Shown here: positions 1 to 5,766 of the stretch, one piece after another
Numbering within the stretch: position 1 is the first letter of the stretch
Layout of the letters: the number at the start of each line of letters is the position of its first letter
NCBI GenBank assembly: GCA_022574265.1
Contig: JACZSI010000069.1
Span: 1-8,829 of the forward strand
Length of the DNA stretch: 8,829 nt
Direction of reading: 5' to 3'
From: Chloroflexota bacterium
Lineage (GTDB): Bacteria > Chloroflexota > Dehalococcoidia > Lucifugimonadales > Australimonadaceae
Program-made: the position numbers and the translations under genes
The notes under the pieces: generated by a model
What the model was told of the DNA's origin: nothing
Seen by the model: the letters and a program-made list of their open reading frames with translations, nothing else
The model's database searches: none

Positions 1-1419
1 CTGCGAGGGCTCCTCGAGGCCCGCGAGCATCAGCCGGAGGTTCATGAAGTGCTGCTCCGCGAGCACCTCGGTCGGCGCCATGAGCGCGCCCTGGTGGCCG
101 GCCGCGACCGCCGTGAGCAGCAGCGCGAGGGCCACGACGGTCTTGCCAGCGCCGACGTCGCCTTGCAGCAGGCGGCTCATGGGCCGCTCGGCGGTCGCGA
201 TGTCGTCCATGGCCTCGGCCAGCGCCGTCTCCTGGCCCTTGGTCAGTGCGAAGGGCAGCGAGCCCAAGAACGCCCGGACCGGCTCGGGCATCGGCGCCAG
301 CGGGATGCCCTTGGCTTTGCGCTGGCCGTTGCCCCGCTTCGCCGCGACCGCGAGCTGGAGCACCAGCAGCTCGTCGAAGGCGAGGCGGACGCGCGCGGTC
401 TCCTTGGTCTCGGTCGAGTCGGGGTAGTGGGCCTGGGCGACGGCTTCGGAGAGCGCGATCAGGCCGAGACGCTCGCGCAAGGCGTCGGGCAGCGTATCCT
501 CGATGCGCAAGCTGCCGTCGACGCTCGCCGTGTCCAGCGCCTCGCGCACGATGCGGCGCATGGTCCTCGCGGGCAGGCCCTCGGTCGAGGGGTAGACCGG
601 GACGAGCCGGCCGGTGTGCACCAGGTCGGCGGCGTCCGGGTCGTCCAGCGGCTCCCACTCGGGCGACTCCATCTGCGTTCGGCCGTTGAAGACCACGACC
701 CTGCCGCTGAGCACGAGCTGCGCGTTCCCCTTGCCGCTCTGGGATGCCTTGGCCATAGCCCGCAACAGGGTCTGTGTGAGCCACGGTTGGCCGAACCAGA
801 CCACGCGCAGGTTCCCGGTCTCGTCGCCGACCACGGCCTCGGTCACGCTGAGGCGGCCGCCGCGGCCCATCTTTACCTGGCGCGCCTCCCACAGCGAGAC
901 GACGATGGTCTGGTCCTCGCCGGGGCGCACCTGCGCGACGGTCCGGCGCTGGCTGTAGTCCAAGTGGCGGTTGGGGAAGAGGAAGACCAGGTCGCGCACG
1001 GTCTCGACGCCCATCTTGGCGAGCTTCGCTACGTGCGCTCGCGTGACGCTCTTGAGCCGCAGGACCGGCGCGTCGATCGTCGGCGCGGGCGGGGGCGCCT
1101 GCGCGCGGGGCGCGCGGCGTGGGGCTGGCTCGGGCGCTTCGCCGGAGGTGGCGAGCAGACGCTCGGTCTCGCGGGCCCACCGCTCGCGCATCGTGGCGTC
1201 AAGCTCGCCGTAGCCGACCGAAAGCATGCCGTGGTCCGCGAGCCATCGGATCGCGGGGTCGGCGTCGGCGTCGCCGAGCAGCGTGCGGAGGAAGCCGTCG
1301 AGGCCGCCGGAGACCGCGCGGTCGGCGAAGCCGTTCGCGGTTTCCATGGCCAGGATGTTGCGCAGCGCGCGCAGCCGGCCGGCGCTGGACTTGGGGGCGG
1401 TCGGTGGTCGAGAGGTCAC
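1..1419 (-). CDS. recG: ATP-dependent DNA helicase RecG, N-terminal 473 residues (runs off left edge)
   Basis: RecG remodels stalled replication forks and Holliday junctions in the cytoplasm. The frame is open from a GTG at 1419 to the window edge with no stop. Residues 1 to about 116 form an N-terminal extension rich in Ala/Pro/Arg; E. coli RecG lacks it, but many Chloroflexota and other bacteria have one. From about residue 117 (VLRLKSV, then DLVFLFPNRHLDYS) comes the wedge/OB region, including GDETGNLRVVWFGQPWL near 195-212. The helicase core starts near 390 (LPFALTKGQ), followed by Walker A QGDVGAGKT with the lysine at residue 426, and motif Ia MAPTEVLAEQHF at about 447-458. The DExH box and the C-terminal helicase domain lie outside the window. 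The start is GTG because no other start upstream stays in frame with the family homology. No Shine-Dalgarno is visible before it, and a candidate promoter ends 6 nt upstream, so a leaderless transcript is possible. Confidence 0.95.
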   Translation of the reverse strand, partial: MTSRPPTAPKSSAGRLRALRNILAMETANGFADRAVSGGLDGFLRTLLGDADADPAIRWLADHGMLSVGYGELDATMRERWARETERLLATSGEAPEPAPRRAPRAQAPPPAPTIDAPVLRLKSVTRAHVAKLAKMGVETVRDLVFLFPNRHLDYSQRRTVAQVRPGEDQTIVVSLWEARQVKMGRGGRLSVTEAVVGDETGNLRVVWFGQPWLTQTLLRAMAKASQSGKGNAQLVLSGRVVVFNGRTQMESPEWEPLDDPDAADLVHTGRLVPVYPSTEGLPARTMRRIVREALDTASVDGSLRIEDTLPDALRERLGLIALSEAVAQAHYPDSTETKETARVRLAFDELLVLQLAVAAKRGNGQRKAKGIPLAPMPEPVRAFLGSLPFALTKGQETALAEAMDDIATAERPMSRLLQGDVGAGKTVVALALLLTAVAAGHQGALMAPTEVLAEQHFMNLRLMLAGLEEPSQ

Positions 1420-1425
1420 GCCGGT

Positions 1426-1455
1426 AGGGTAGCCGAGGGGCCGCGTTCGCTACAA
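1426..1455 (-). promoter_or_regulatory. Candidate recG promoter giving a leaderless transcript
   Basis: On the minus strand TTGTAG (1455-1450) is followed after 18 nt by TACCCT (1431-1426). Both hexamers match the sigma-70 consensus at only three positions, including the TTG and the key TA...T bases. The -10 ends 6 nt before the recG GTG, so initiation at the usual distance would begin at or next to the start codon. That fits the lack of a Shine-Dalgarno before recG. The match is weak, and recG could instead be read through from the small genes upstream. Confidence 0.25.
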
Positions 1456-1490
1456 CGCGCGCGCGACGCGGCTACGGTGCCAGGCGCGGT

Positions 1491-1649
1491 CTACGCCCGC
1501 TCGTTGGCAGGCTGCGGCTCGGCTGAGCGCCGGCGCAGGGTCTCTTGGTCGAGCCCGCACTGGACGCACTCGACGTATGGCCTGGAGCCGTCGAGCTTGA
1601 TCTCGAGCTCGCCACCGCAGGCGCTGCACGTGGAGAGCAGGAACCTCAC
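1491..1649 (-). CDS. 52-residue zinc-ribbon protein
   Basis: This small gene has a GTG start (1649-1647) and a TAG stop (1493-1491). Two Cys-X2-Cys knuckles (C8-SA-C11 and C28-VQ-C31), separated by 16 residues, have the geometry of a small treble-clef/zinc-ribbon fold that binds one Zn. The tail is Arg/Glu/Gln-rich with no further motif. Its GTG overlaps the TGA of the upstream 73-aa gene in a GTGA junction, which is typical of translational coupling, so the two are very likely co-transcribed. recG starts 71 nt downstream in the same direction. The protein could be an RNA- or protein-binding adaptor, but no function can be assigned from sequence. The cysteine spacing, coupling and high-GC codon use make it a credible gene despite its length. 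Confidence 0.7.
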   Translation of the reverse strand: MRFLLSTCSACGGELEIKLDGSRPYVECVQCGLDQETLRRRSAEPQPANERA

Positions 1650-1867
1650 CGGGGCTCCTCTTGGACGGCGAGGTCCACGGCCGCGAGGTCTCCTTCGGCG
1701 TTGCGCGCGGCGTACTCCTCCATCGTCTCGAGGACCAGCCCGGTGTCCGGGTTGCGCATGAGGTTGGCGAGCTCGCGGAACGTCGCGATCCGGGTCCGCA
1801 CCTGCGCGGCGCGGTGGGCGGCGTCGGTCTCCACGATGGACATATCCCCCGTTCGCATGACACCCAT
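1646..1867 (-). CDS. 73-residue hypothetical protein, first gene of the zinc-ribbon/recG set
   Basis: I do not recognise the family. The protein is soluble and probably helical: residues about 13-41 (ETDAAHRAAQVRTRIATFRE onward to LMRN) look like one long amphipathic helix, followed by a turn (NPDTG) and an acidic helix (LETMEEYAARNAEGDLAAVD). There is no signal peptide or membrane segment. I chose the ATG at 1867 because GAGGAG followed by GGGAGCG sits just upstream. The in-frame GTG at 1882 lies inside that Shine-Dalgarno stretch, and the ATG codons at 1858 and 1843 have poorer spacing. The stop TGA overlaps the GTG of the zinc-ribbon gene. A hairpin at 1875-1894 includes the Shine-Dalgarno in its 3' arm, and a tandem repeat with palindromes lies farther upstream, so regulated expression is plausible. 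Confidence 0.65.
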   Translation of the reverse strand: MGVMRTGDMSIVETDAAHRAAQVRTRIATFRELANLMRNPDTGLVLETMEEYAARNAEGDLAAVDLAVQEEPR

Positions 1868-1874
1868 CGCTCCC

Positions 1875-1894
1875 CTCCTCACGTCACTGAGGAG
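1875..1894 (-). promoter_or_regulatory. Hairpin covering the ribosome binding site of the 73-aa gene
   Basis: On the minus strand CTCCTCA (1894-1888), loop GTGACG and TGAGGAG (1881-1875) form a perfect 7-bp inverted repeat. The 3' arm contains the GAGGAG ribosome binding sequence of the gene starting at 1867. Folding would hide most of the site, leaving only GGGAGCG between hairpin and ATG. The complementarity is seen directly; a regulatory role is inferred. Confidence 0.4.
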
Positions 1895-1897
1895 ACT

Positions 1898-1981
1898 AGG
1901 CGGGTGGGGAGCCGCCTGATATCACACGAACGGGTGATTGGATGGCTGGGGCGCCGCCAGCTATCACACGGATGGGTGATT
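1898..1981. repeat. Two tandem imperfect 42-bp repeats, each with an operator-like palindrome
   Basis: Units 1940-1981 and 1898-1939 align without gaps at 33 of 42 positions by hand count. The best-conserved part is tatcacacgaacgggtgatt (1920-1939) against tatcacacggatgggtgatt (1962-1981), 18 of 20 identical. Within each is an interrupted palindrome, ATCAC-N8-GTGAT, nearly extended to ATCACMC/GGGTGAT. The 42-bp period is four helical turns, so two dimers would bind the same face of the DNA. The array sits between the stop of the Gal80-like gene (2020) and the start of the 73-aa gene (1867), upstream of the latter. It could be a pair of operators or simply a local duplication; I do not recognise a known regulator consensus. 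Confidence 0.55.
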
Positions 1982-2019
1982 CCGAGGAAGCTCGGAGAGC
2001 CGAGGGCCAGGCCGGGCGC

Positions 2020-3120
2020 CTAGAGCTCCTGGGTCTGGCCGGACTCCGAGGCTTCGCGCACGGCGTCGATGAGCTTGTGGTGCTCGACGGCGCTGGCGAA
2101 GCTCGGCTCGAAGCCGTCGTCGCCGCTGGCGATCGACTCGGCGAAGCTCTTCCACAGCTTGCCGATGTTGATGGGGCCGCCCTTCAGTCCAGAGGCACCC
2201 ACCCAGTCGTCCTGCGGCACCTCGATCTCGGCGAGCTCCTTCGCGCCGCGCTGCGCACCGAGCAGGCGCGCCGGTGCGCTCGTATGCGGCGAGCCCGTCG
2301 CTTCGAGCACGAGCGTCCCGTCGGTGCCGTGGACGTCCAGCCGATAGCCGGTGCCGACGCCACCCGCGGCCGCGACGTGAACGGAGACCGTCGCGCCGCT
2401 CCGCAGCCGGCCGCTGACCAAGATGTCGTCGGGCGCCGTCGCTGGATACCGCTTGCCGGTGCCCGCCTCGGTCCACTCCTTGACCTGCGTGCTGACGACG
2501 CCGGCGACGGACTCGATCGGTCCCATGACGGACGTGAGGCCGTCGATAGCGTGCCCGAACGCGATGGAGAGCGGGTTGGCGGCGACCGCGGCGTCGCGCT
2601 GCCAGAGACGGCCGGGCGGGCGCTCGCTCGTGCCGCCGCCGCCGACCTGGCTCATGCTGCACGAGAGCACGTCGCCCACGTAGCCGTCGTCGATCAGGTG
2701 GCGGAGGTGCCGGTACTCGGCCGAGTGGCGCGCCTGGAGGCCGACGCAGGTGCGCAGTCCCTTCTTGGCGGCGGCGGCGGCGATCTCCTCCGCCTGCGCG
2801 GTGGTGGTGCCGAGCGGCCACTCGGTGTAGATGTGCTTGCCGGCCGCGATGACCTCCATCGCGAGGTCGTGGTGCGTGGGCAGCTTGACGACGACCGCGG
2901 CGACGTCGACGTCGGGGTGCGCGAGCATCTTGGCGAGGTCGGAGAACGCGAGGGGCACGCCGAACTTCTTGGCCGCCTCGTCCGCCGACTCCTGGCGCGT
3001 CGTGCAGACGGCGACGAGCTCGACGCCCGGCACGCCCGCCGCCAGCGCGGGCATGTGCGCGCGCCCCGCCCAGCCGTTGACGTTCCCGCCGATGATGCCG
3101 ATCCGGAGTGGGTCCGCCAT
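2020..3120 (-). CDS. Gal80-like Gfo/Idh/MocA family oxidoreductase
   Basis: A 366-residue NAD(P)-dependent sugar or cyclitol oxidoreductase-type protein, cytoplasmic. The N-terminal Rossmann fold opens with RIGIIGGNVNGWAGRAHMPA (about 6-25). The GW...H pattern there matches the yeast Gal80 subgroup more than typical glucose-fructose oxidoreductases, as do TEWPLG (99-104), FGHAID (188-193) and VHGTDG near residue 270. The alpha/beta C-terminal half completes the usual family length. Family members normally have a catalytic lysine in EKP; here the triad is E100-W101-P102, so the lysine is absent, as I recall for the Gal80 group. Whether it is an enzyme or a ligand-sensing protein is therefore open. 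The ATG start follows GGGGGAGG with good spacing. The gene is divergent from the selenoprotein gene and has no same-strand partner close upstream. Confidence 0.85.
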   Translation of the reverse strand: MADPLRIGIIGGNVNGWAGRAHMPALAAGVPGVELVAVCTTRQESADEAAKKFGVPLAFSDLAKMLAHPDVDVAAVVVKLPTHHDLAMEVIAAGKHIYTEWPLGTTTAQAEEIAAAAAKKGLRTCVGLQARHSAEYRHLRHLIDDGYVGDVLSCSMSQVGGGGTSERPPGRLWQRDAAVAANPLSIAFGHAIDGLTSVMGPIESVAGVVSTQVKEWTEAGTGKRYPATAPDDILVSGRLRSGATVSVHVAAAGGVGTGYRLDVHGTDGTLVLEATGSPHTSAPARLLGAQRGAKELAEIEVPQDDWVGASGLKGGPINIGKLWKSFAESIASGDDGFEPSFASAVEHHKLIDAVREASESGQTQEL

Positions 3121-3155
3121 GTCTGCCTCCCCCTCGTTCTGCTGCTGACACGAGC

Positions 3156-3184
3156 GTTATACCGCACTTCGCGCGGCCCGGCCA
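3156..3184 (-). promoter_or_regulatory. Candidate promoter of the Gal80-like gene
   Basis: On the minus strand TATAAC (3161-3156) matches the -10 consensus at five of six positions. With a 17-nt spacer the -35 is TGGCCG (3184-3179), which is poor. The -10 lies 35 nt before the ATG at 3120, leaving room for the leader and the GGGGGAGG ribosome binding site. The call rests mainly on the -10. Confidence 0.4.
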
Positions 3185-3197
3185 GTGGAACGAGTGT

Positions 3198-3226
3198 TTG
3201 ACCTGCCCTGGGGCCGACCCTAGACT
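3198..3226 (+). promoter_or_regulatory. Sigma-70-type promoter of the selenoprotein gene
   Basis: TTGACC (3198-3203, five of six consensus) is separated by exactly 17 nt from TAGACT (3221-3226, four of six). It predicts a transcript start near 3233 and a short leader of about 23 nt carrying GGAGG (3244-3248) before the GTG at 3256. It lies back to back with the candidate promoter of the Gal80-like gene. Confidence 0.6.
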
Positions 3227-3255
3227 GCCGCTACTCGCCAGGCGGAGGGATTCGC

Positions 3256-3807
3256 GTGTCCTGGATCACCGAAGCAGACGTCAAGCTGTCGCCCATCATG
3301 AAGTGCATGTCGATCAACGAGACGGCGCTCGCGGCCGTGCGCGGGATGAACCGCGAGATCACGTTCGGCGCGTCCGCGCTGACTCGGGTACAGGAGGAGG
3401 CGATCGCCACCACCGTGTCGAACGCGAACCACTGCCGCTACTGAACGATGGCCCACGGAGAGTTTCTCCGTCAGCACTCCGACGACCCGGAGCTCGCCAG
3501 CCACGTGATGCACGACTACCGGACGGCCGACCTCGACCCGCAGACGCGCGGTATGCTCGACTACGCCTTCAAGCTGACGAGCGAGCCGTCGGGCGTGCAC
3601 CGCGACGACTTCGCGCACCTCGAAGAGCTCGGCCTGACGCACGAGCAGATCCTGTCGGTCGTGCTCATCACGTGCGTGTTCAACTTCATGACGCGCCTCG
3701 CCGACGGCCTGGGCGTCGAGCCCGCCGAGGGCAGGCAGGAGTGGGTGGAGTCGTGGCTGAGCGGCCCCGCACGCGAGCAGGAGTGGCTGCTCCAGCCCAA
3801 GAGCTAG
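3256..3807 (+). CDS. AhpD/carboxymuconolactone-decarboxylase-family selenoprotein (TGA at 3442-3444 read as Sec)
   Basis: A 183-residue peroxidase-related protein of the AhpD-like all-helical family, which uses a Cys-X2-Cys redox centre. Translated with selenocysteine at the TGA, it carries the complete AhpD signature E48-X11-C60-X2-U63-X3-H67 (NHCRY-U-TMAHGEFLR); the second cysteine is replaced. Both halves match the family: ALTRVQEEAIATTVSNANHC before the TGA, and DYRTADLDP, MLDYAFKLTSEP and FNFMTRLADGLGVE after it. Combined length is normal for the family. GTG at 3256 follows GGAGGGA with good spacing. The ATG at 3448, which would open the second half alone, has no Shine-Dalgarno. A SECIS-like hairpin follows the TGA. 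TGA is an ordinary stop elsewhere here (1646-1648, 5514-5516), so a changed code is unlikely. The main alternatives are a nonsense mutation or a sequencing error of TGC/TGT. The substrate is unknown; thiol-dependent peroxide or disulfide chemistry is the family expectation. Confidence 0.85.
3451..3475 (+). promoter_or_regulatory. Bacterial SECIS-like element downstream of the in-frame TGA
   Basis: ACGGAGA (3455-3461), loop GTT (3462-3464) and TCTCCGT (3465-3471) form a perfect 7-bp stem with a 3-nt apical loop. Two more pairs (G3451-C3475, C3452-G3474) can form below a small internal mismatch. The loop begins 17 nt after the TGA and its first base is G, both matching the published description of bacterial SECIS elements bound by SelB. 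Inside the coding sequence it spells HGEFLR, and the GGA, TTT and CGT codons used here each occur only once in the gene. Confidence 0.75.
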
Positions 3808-3968
3808 CTCGGCCCCCCGGCCTCGTGACCATTCCCGGCGAAGCGCTACGCTTGAGGGACGGATGGGCTGCGATCCCAGACGGTCAGTTCCCTCGTGAGA
3901 GCACGCCCGGATCCACAAGGTACTGGCCCGCGTAATGTCTAGTAGGAGCCGGATCCAGGGGGACCGCC

Positions 3969-5516
3969 GTGGCTACGATCACCGATCCTCGCGTGTCCCG
4001 CAAGGCCGCGTTCGGCATAGGCACCAGTGCGGCCGCCGCGATGAGCTTGCTCTTGCTGGCGCTGCGCTTCGCCTTTGATGCCCAGATCGTCACCGAGGTC
4101 ATGGCGGACTGGCTCACCAGGCTGCTGCCCCCGCAGGCGTTCGACTTCTTCCTCGAACGTCTCCAGTTCGGCGCTAAGCCTCTCCTCTTCGTCATGATCC
4201 TGGTGGGGCAGGTTGGCGCGGGTGGCGGCATCGGTCTGCTGTATAGGCGCTTCGCTCCCGCCGCCGGTTCCGAAGGCGTCCCTCTTCGCATCTCGCTGGC
4301 CATGGCGATCGCCCTCTGGCTCATCCTCGGGCTGCTGCTCACCCCGCTCATGGGCGGTGGCCCCTTCGGCGTCTCCCTGCCCGGCCCAAGGTGGGGCTAT
4401 GCCGCATCGCTCATCCTCGCAACTGCCACCTATGCCGTTCTGCTCGTTCAGGCATACCACCTGGTTGCCGCGACGGGTGGCGCGGCGCCGAATCGGGGCC
4501 GCCGCGAGCTTCTGCGCTTCGGCGTGCTGGCCGGGGTTGTCATCATCGGTGGCGGCCTCGTCCTCCGGACCATCCTCAACAACCTCGGCAACCTGTCTCT
4601 GCCGCGTGCTTTCCGGACAGCCGGTGTCCTTCCGCCCGAAGTCACGCCCAACGAAGATTTTTACGTCATCGCCAAGAGTCCCTTCACACCGTCGATCAAC
4701 GTCGAAAAATGGCGCCTCGAGGTGGGCGGCAGTGTCGGAAACCCATACTCGCTGACGTACGCTGAGCTCCGCGACCTGCCCTCCATCGAGGAATACGTCA
4801 CGCTTACCTGCATCAGCAACCCCATCGGGGGCGACCTCATCAGCAATGCGCTTTGGAAGGGCGTGCCCCTGAGACTGCTCCTGGATCGGGCGCAACTTCC
4901 CGGGGGCGTCGAACGCCTGGCCTTCCATGCGGCCGATGGCTACGTAGACAGCTTTCCGATCGAGGTGGCCATGCGCGAGAACGTCATCGTGGCCTACGAG
5001 ATGAACGGTGTGGAGCTGCCGAGGGAGCATGGGTTCCCCGCTCGCATCATCGTCCCCGGTCTCTACGGCATGGAGCACGTCAAATGGCTCACGAAGATCG
5101 AGCCCGTACCGGCCAGCTTCCGCGGCTACTGGCAGCGGCGCGGATGGGCCGACACGGCCGTCATCAACTCCCTGTCACGCGTCGATGTGCCCATGCCGGG
5201 GGCCCAGCCCATCAAGGATGAGCTGCTCCTCGGCGGCGTCGCGTTCGCCGGCGACCGCGGCATCCGCAGCGTGGAGGTGAGCGTGGACGGGCAGACGTGG
5301 GTCCCCGCTCGGTTGCGGGACGCGCTCTCGCCCTATACGTGGGTGATCTGGACGAGCGAGTGGGCGCCCCCAGCGCCAGGCGCCTACACCATCCAGGTCA
5401 GGGCTATTGATGGCACCGGCCAGATCCAGACTTCCGAAATCAGGGGCAACCTCCCCAGCGGCGCAACCGGCTATGACACCCTCATCGTGCGCTTGCAAGA
5501 TGAGGCGGCGGTATGA
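3969..5516 (+). CDS. Membrane-anchored molybdopterin-dependent oxidoreductase (sulfite-oxidase-like)
   Basis: A 515-residue protein with five predicted helices (about 15-37, 68-92, 106-128, 143-168, 182-204) and then a sulfite-oxidase-type Mo-binding domain (about 225-380). The domain holds VTLTCISNPIGGDLISNALW, with C281 as the expected molybdenum ligand, and GFPARIIVPGLYGMEHVKWL (355-374). The C-terminal part (about 395-510) is the beta-sandwich dimerisation domain with VEVSVDGQTW. An arginine pair at 178-179 (GRRELLRFG) precedes the last helix and resembles a twin-arginine motif, fitting export of a folded cofactor domain. Positive-inside charge places the N terminus and this loop in the cytoplasm and the catalytic domain outside. 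GTG at 3969 follows AGGGGGA. The 161 bp upstream of the start shows no convincing promoter. No heme or cytochrome partner is adjacent. Substrate unknown. Confidence 0.88.
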   Translation: MATITDPRVSRKAAFGIGTSAAAAMSLLLLALRFAFDAQIVTEVMADWLTRLLPPQAFDFFLERLQFGAKPLLFVMILVGQVGAGGGIGLLYRRFAPAAGSEGVPLRISLAMAIALWLILGLLLTPLMGGGPFGVSLPGPRWGYAASLILATATYAVLLVQAYHLVAATGGAAPNRGRRELLRFGVLAGVVIIGGGLVLRTILNNLGNLSLPRAFRTAGVLPPEVTPNEDFYVIAKSPFTPSINVEKWRLEVGGSVGNPYSLTYAELRDLPSIEEYVTLTCISNPIGGDLISNALWKGVPLRLLLDRAQLPGGVERLAFHAADGYVDSFPIEVAMRENVIVAYEMNGVELPREHGFPARIIVPGLYGMEHVKWLTKIEPVPASFRGYWQRRGWADTAVINSLSRVDVPMPGAQPIKDELLLGGVAFAGDRGIRSVEVSVDGQTWVPARLRDALSPYTWVIWTSEWAPPAPGAYTIQVRAIDGTGQIQTSEIRGNLPSGATGYDTLIVRLQDEAAV

Positions 5517-5577
5517 GCCCTGGCAGATCCTCCGAGCCGCCCCTCCAGGCCAACTAACGGAATACGGAGGAAGGCCC

Positions 5578-5757
5578 ATGCGCATCGGCTTCGTTGGGCT
5601 CGGCAGGATGGGCGGGCGCATGGCCCGCAGACTGCTCGCTGCCGGGCACACCCTCACCGTCCACGACCTCGATCCCGCCGCGACGGCGCCGCTGCGCGAG
5701 GACGGCCTCGTGCACGGGCTGGCGGCGGGCGCGGGCGTCGAGGTCCGCGAGCCCTAG
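5578..5757 (+). pseudogene. N-terminal remnant of a 3-hydroxyisobutyrate/beta-hydroxyacid dehydrogenase
   Basis: A 59-residue ORF beginning MRIGFVGLGRMGGRMARRLL, the exact start of the beta-hydroxyacid dehydrogenase family with its GxGxMG-type NAD(P)-binding loop, then AGHTLTVHDLDPAA. Homology appears to stop near residue 50 and the ORF ends GVEVREP-TAG. A complete member is about 290 residues, so the catalytic helical domain is missing. A strong ribosome binding sequence (GGAGGAAGG) is preserved 61 bp after the molybdopterin gene. The stub ends 9 bp before the convergent NTF2-like gene, which marks a deletion junction. A functional mini-protein is possible but unlikely. Confidence 0.7.
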
Positions 5758-5766
5758 CCGCGCCGC

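Noticed and set aside
49..1761. 570-aa plus-strand ORF
   Set aside because: Antisense shadow of recG in high-GC DNA. Its translation is low-complexity Arg/Gly/Ala, and the minus strand encodes clear RecG motifs.
1920..1939. LexA or CRP operator
   Set aside because: Contains GAAC but no matching GTTC half, and the TGTGA/TCACA order of CRP sites is not reproduced; I keep it only as an unassigned palindrome.
1898..1981. CRISPR array
   Set aside because: Only two adjacent imperfect units with no distinct spacers.
1991..2004. Terminator hairpin after the Gal80-like gene (CTCGG-AGAG-CCGAG)
   Set aside because: Only five base pairs and no T tract follows on either strand.
1942..3201. 419-aa plus-strand ORF
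   Set aside because: Antisense shadow of the Gal80-like gene, which has a recognisable fold and ribosome site on the other strand.
3448..3807. Separate 119-aa gene starting at the ATG after the TGA
   Set aside because: No Shine-Dalgarno precedes it, it is in frame with the upstream half, and alone it would lack E48 and C60 of the redox signature.
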